64,000 nucleotides of DNA, taken from Burkholderiales bacterium RIFCSPLOWO2_12_FULL_65_40 (GTDB lineage: Bacteria > Pseudomonadota > Gammaproteobacteria > Burkholderiales > Burkholderiaceae_C). A program made the position numbers and the translations under genes. This document shows positions 61,349-64,000 of this stretch, piece by piece (the stretch's first letter is position 1; every line of letters begins with the position of its first letter). Under the pieces are notes generated by a model. The model was not told the origin of the DNA and ran no database searches. It saw only the letters and a program-made list of their open reading frames with translations. The stretch spans positions 1 through 64,000 of the forward strand of contig MESL01000041.1 of NCBI GenBank assembly GCA_001770955.1, given 5' to 3'.

Positions 61349-62587
61349 ATGACCATTGCCGCCGTCCTGCCGCCCCGCCGTGAACTCTGGCTTTTGCTCA
61401 CGCTCGCCGGTATTCAGTTCACCCACATCCTCGACTTCATGATCATGATGCCGCTGGGGCCGCAGCTCACCCGGCTGTTTGGCATCAGCGATGCGCAGTT
61501 TGGACTGCTGGTGTCGGCTTACACGCTGTCAGCGGGGGTGTCTGGGCTGCTCGCCGCCACCTACATCGACCGTTTCGGGCGCAAGCGCCTGCTGATGGTG
61601 CTGTATGTCCTGTTCGGGCTGGCCACGCTGGCCTGCGGTGTGGCACCCACCTATGGCGCCTTGATGGTGGCGCGCATTCTGGCGGGCATGTTTGGCGGCG
61701 TGTTGTCGGCCGTGGGTCAGACCATCATTGCCGACGTCATCCCCTACGAGCGGCGCGGGCGGGCCATGGGCATCGTGATGACTTCGTTCTCGGTGTCCAC
61801 GGTGGCGGGTGTGCCGCTGGGGCTGGTGGTGGCCGAGCGCTGGGGCTGGAATATGCCGTTCATCGCCATTGCCCTGCTGTGCGGCGTCTTGACGATGGTG
61901 GCGGCAAGGGTGCTTCCTGCGATGACGGCCCATGTGCACGGGGCCAGCCAGCACACGGTGATGGGGGGCATTGCGCAGGTATTGGCAGACGCCAACCATC
62001 GGCGGGCCTTCCTGTTCTCGGCGCTGCTCATGTCCACCGGGTTCACCGTGATTCCGTACATCACGATCTACCTGCAGGCCAATGTCGGCGTGCAGTCCGG
62101 CCAGATTCCCTGGGTCTACCTCTGCGGCGGGGTGGTGACGTTGTTCACCGCGCGTCTGTTCGGGCGCATGACCGACCGGCATGGCAAGGTGACGACGTTT
62201 CGCTGGCTGGCGGTCGCCGTGGCGGTACCCCTGCTGTCCGTCACGCTGTTGGGCCAGGTGCCCCTGTGGGTGGTGCTGGTGGCCACGACCCTGATGTTTG
62301 CCCTGATGAGCGGGCGCATGATTCCGGGCATGGCCATCCTCACTGCTGCGGCCAACCCGGCCCTGCGGGGCACGTTCATGACCTTGAATGCCGCAGTGCA
62401 GTCGGCGGCCATGGGGCTGGCATCGCTCGCAGGGGGGATGCTAATCCAGCGCGATGCGCAGGGCCTGGTGCAGAACTACTGGATGGCCGCTGTGTTGGGG
62501 ATCGTGGCCAGCCTGTTGGCATGGCGGGTGGTGGGTGGGCTGACGCTGCACGGGGCGACCCAGGGGCCGCCGAAGGCCCGTCGCTAG
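61349..62587 (+). CDS. MFS transporter (drug/sugar efflux type)
   Basis: Inner-membrane major-facilitator protein of 412 residues with about twelve hydrophobic segments. Between TM2 and TM3 is motif A (YIDRFGRKRLLMVLY), and TM4-TM5 contain ILAGMFGGVLSAVGQTIIAD. It resembles the AraJ/NepI-like DHA1 branch (HILDFMIMMPLGPQL at TM1). Substrate cannot be inferred. Divergent from purC; the 180-bp gap shows no clear operator. The frame upstream of 61349 is open but unlike the family. Confidence 0.9.
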   Translation: MTIAAVLPPRRELWLLLTLAGIQFTHILDFMIMMPLGPQLTRLFGISDAQFGLLVSAYTLSAGVSGLLAATYIDRFGRKRLLMVLYVLFGLATLACGVAPTYGALMVARILAGMFGGVLSAVGQTIIADVIPYERRGRAMGIVMTSFSVSTVAGVPLGLVVAERWGWNMPFIAIALLCGVLTMVAARVLPAMTAHVHGASQHTVMGGIAQVLADANHRRAFLFSALLMSTGFTVIPYITIYLQANVGVQSGQIPWVYLCGGVVTLFTARLFGRMTDRHGKVTTFRWLAVAVAVPLLSVTLLGQVPLWVVLVATTLMFALMSGRMIPGMAILTAAANPALRGTFMTLNAAVQSAAMGLASLAGGMLIQRDAQGLVQNYWMAAVLGIVASLLAWRVVGGLTLHGATQGPPKARR

Positions 62588-62750
62588 GCATGCCAACGCA
62601 TGCGGGGGAGAGGGCAACTTACTCATTGTGCGCCCTTTTTCGGCCCTTGGCACCTTTGCCTGCATAACCCGCCTGGCCGGGACGGTATGGGATTGCATTT
62701 GGGGCAGGGCAGGGGCATAGTGAAACCACGACAAACGATGCATACCGTTC

Positions 62751-62786
62751 GCCGGGTCGCCCTTCAGAGACGGGGCGGCGTTTTTT
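62751..62786 (+). promoter_or_regulatory. Terminator-like hairpin in the hpf leader
   Basis: A GC-rich stem with CGCCC facing GGGCG and CGCC facing GGCG around TTCAGAGA is followed by TTTTTT, only 26 bp before the hpf ATG. It may end upstream transcription or act as an attenuator. The rest of the 62588-62812 gap shows no convincing promoter. Confidence 0.4.
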
Positions 62787-62812
62787 CACCGAGTGTCACA
62801 GGAGACTTGTTT

Positions 62813-63145
62813 ATGAACCTGACGATCAGCGGTCACCACCTCGAAGTTACCCCCGCATTGCGCAGTTATGTCACCTCCAAACTGGACCGGATCAACCGGC
62901 ATTTCGACCAGGTGGTCGACGTCAAGGTGCTGCTGACAGTGGAGAAGCAGAAGGAAAAGGAAAAGCGGCAGCGTGCCGAGTGCAACATTCATGTCAAGGG
63001 CAACGATCTGTTCGCCGAAAGTTCACATGCCGACCTGTATGCTGCTGTCGATGAGCTGGTCGACAAGATGGACCGGCAGGTGGTCCGCCACAAGGACCGC
63101 GTGCAGAATCACCATTCTGATGCCCGCCGTCGCATGGTGGCGTGA
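62813..63145 (+). CDS. hpf: Ribosome hibernation-promoting factor (short HPF/RaiA type)
   Basis: Binds the 30S decoding centre of idle ribosomes in stationary phase. It has 110 residues, the short HPF class. Family pattern: [39 protein letters not shown], and [36 protein letters not shown] precedes the ATG. It starts the hpf-ptsN-hprK series usual in betaproteobacteria, but the customary upstream rpoN is replaced by an MFS gene. A terminator separates it from ptsN. Confidence 0.96.
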   Translation: MNLTISGHHLEVTPALRSYVTSKLDRINRHFDQVVDVKVLLTVEKQKEKEKRQRAECNIHVKGNDLFAESSHADLYAAVDELVDKMDRQVVRHKDRVQNHHSDARRRMVA

Positions 63146-63188
63146 CGATGAATCGTCTTGTGCCGGGTTTGCATGCCCGGCATTCCGC

Positions 63189-63212
63189 AACCGCCCGAAG
63201 GGGCGGTTTTTT
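63189..63212 (+). terminator. Rho-independent terminator after hpf
   Basis: AACCGCCC-GAAG-GGGCGGTTTTTT, ~44 bp after the hpf stop. Confidence 0.93.
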
Positions 63213-63275
63213 ACGCCCTGAAACATATTTATTAGGGTTTGTGCCAAGCGGTGCATAATCGCGTCCAGAATTGCC

Positions 63276-63743
63276 ATGAACCGTCTAGCCTCCATCCTGC
63301 CCGCAGACCAAGTGCTTGTGAGCGTTGACGCCACCAGCAAAAAACGTGCTTTTGAAGAAGCCGGCCTGCTGTTTGAAAGCCTGCACGGCCTGTCTCGCGC
63401 GCTCATCACCGACAGCCTGTTTGCGCGCGAGCGCCTGGGGTCCACCGGTCTGGGCCATGGCGTGGCGATTCCGCACGGACGGATCAAGGGGCTCAAATCG
63501 CCCATGGCCGCCGTGTTCCAGCTGGAGCATCCGATCGGCTTCGATGCCCCCGATGAGCAGCCCGTGGGCCTGCTGATCTTTCTGCTGGTGCCCGAGGCCG
63601 CCACGCAAAAGCACCTGGAAATCCTTTCCGAAATCGCCGAACTGCTCAGCGACGGGGTGCTGCGCGAGAAGATCAAGACGAGCGCCAGCGCCGCCGATCT
63701 GCACGGCATGATTGCCGGCTGGCAGTCCACCCAGGCCGCCTGA
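63276..63743 (+). CDS. ptsN: PTS IIA-like nitrogen-regulatory protein PtsN
   Basis: EIIA(Ntr) of the nitrogen phosphotransferase chain; takes phosphate from NPr/HPr and regulates potassium transport and carbon/nitrogen balance. It has 155 residues. The phospho-acceptor His is in [17 protein letters not shown] (~68), and [25 protein letters not shown] follows, as in the family. It precedes hprK by 22 bp. Confidence 0.96.
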   Translation: MNRLASILPADQVLVSVDATSKKRAFEEAGLLFESLHGLSRALITDSLFARERLGSTGLGHGVAIPHGRIKGLKSPMAAVFQLEHPIGFDAPDEQPVGLLIFLLVPEAATQKHLEILSEIAELLSDGVLREKIKTSASAADLHGMIAGWQSTQAA

Positions 63744-63765
63744 GTTCCGCCGCCGCTGCCGCGCC

Positions 63766-64000
63766 GTGAAACCCAACGTCGTCAGCGCCGATGTCCTGTT
63801 CGAGGAATTCCGCTCACACCTGAAATGGGAGTGGGTGGCAGGGCTGGGCGCCTCCGAGCGCCGTTTTGACGAGGTGGCGGTGCGCTCGGCGCGCTCGGGC
63901 GCCGATCTGGTGGGTTACCTCAACTACATCCACCCCTACCGGGCGCAGATTCTGGGCGAGCGCGAAATCGCCTACCTTTCCAACGCCACGCCCGAGGATT
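63766..64000 (+). CDS. hprK: HPr kinase/phosphorylase, N-terminal part (runs off window)
   Basis: GTG start giving [20 protein letters not shown], followed by [40 protein letters not shown] and [15 protein letters not shown]. This is the N-terminal HprK domain; 78 codons are visible and the Walker-A kinase domain lies beyond the end. It phosphorylates HPr on serine. Downstream of ptsN as expected for betaproteobacteria. Confidence 0.93.
   Translation, partial: MKPNVVSADVLFEEFRSHLKWEWVAGLGASERRFDEVAVRSARSGADLVGYLNYIHPYRAQILGEREIAYLSNATPED

Noticed and set aside
62649-62698. Possible sigma-54 promoter before hpf (TTGGCAC ... TGCAT, or GG ... TTGCA)
   Set aside because: The spacing between the GG and GC elements is off by one in both candidates, so neither fits the -24/-12 consensus.

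Overview
The window is GC-rich chromosomal DNA from a betaproteobacterium, most likely a Comamonadaceae member close to Acidovorax. The evidence is protein style, the pgk/pyk/fba and hpf-ptsN-hprK gene orders, a Calvin-cycle-type class II aldolase, a YajC start typical of the class, and two families of short dispersed repeats of a kind I associate with Comamonadaceae genomes. Coding density is about 93%. No gap exceeds 300 bases, and I see no rRNA, tRNA, CRISPR array, IS element or prophage.

Layout. 0-6.8 kb: a minus-strand operon, TetR regulator > outer-membrane lipoprotein > adaptor > RND pump, with a perfect 26-bp palindrome before the regulator. 6.8-17.4 kb: glnE, divergent from a run of overlapping genes (YhdP-like protein, nitrilase-family amidase, PAS histidine kinase, FixJ-type response regulator). 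17.5-20.8 kb: envelope genes (OmpA-type lipoprotein, a 45-residue membrane peptide whose start overlaps that of mltA, mltA, an unknown secreted protein) and an Lrp/AsnC regulator. 20.9-24.5 kb: a fused indolepyruvate ferredoxin oxidoreductase divergent from the Lrp gene. 24.8-28.1 kb: yajC-secD-secF. 28.1-36.2 kb: a DUF1631 protein, dprA and a LysM protein, divergent def-lipoprotein-fmt, and an azlC-azlD exporter pair. 36.3-41.8 kb: pgk, pyk and fba with two lipoprotein genes between pgk and pyk. 42-49 kb: pntA-pntB, fadD, mtnN, corA. 49-51 kb: tsaB > rimI > a UDG-like protein with a HolD-like N-terminus. 51-55.3 kb: dacB, a SemiSWEET protein, an alpha/beta hydrolase lipoprotein and a GDSL-like protein lacking the catalytic serine. 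55.4-61.2 kb: purE-purK-sua5 and purC, separated by a thioredoxin-TPR protein, a ribbon-helix-helix protein and a DJ-1/PfpI protein. 61.3-64 kb: an MFS transporter, then hpf, ptsN and the start of hprK.

The most interesting signal is not one gene. A quasi-palindromic repeat of about 55-70 bp occurs at least eleven times. It lies between genes, supplies stop codons (adaptor protein, mtnN), and lies in frame inside fmt, mtnN, purK, sua5 and the thioredoxin-TPR gene, in different reading frames and both orientations. A second, very GC-rich repeat encodes a roughly 30-residue insertion in the RND adaptor. Together they look like short mobile or gene-converting palindromes that remodel proteins, comparable in concept to Rickettsia palindromic elements. 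Other points: a long inverted repeat between convergent genes at 17.4 kb, a clear TetR-type operator, candidate operators before pyk and fadD, a possible psi-subunit analogue, and the lipoprotein pair inside the glycolytic cluster.
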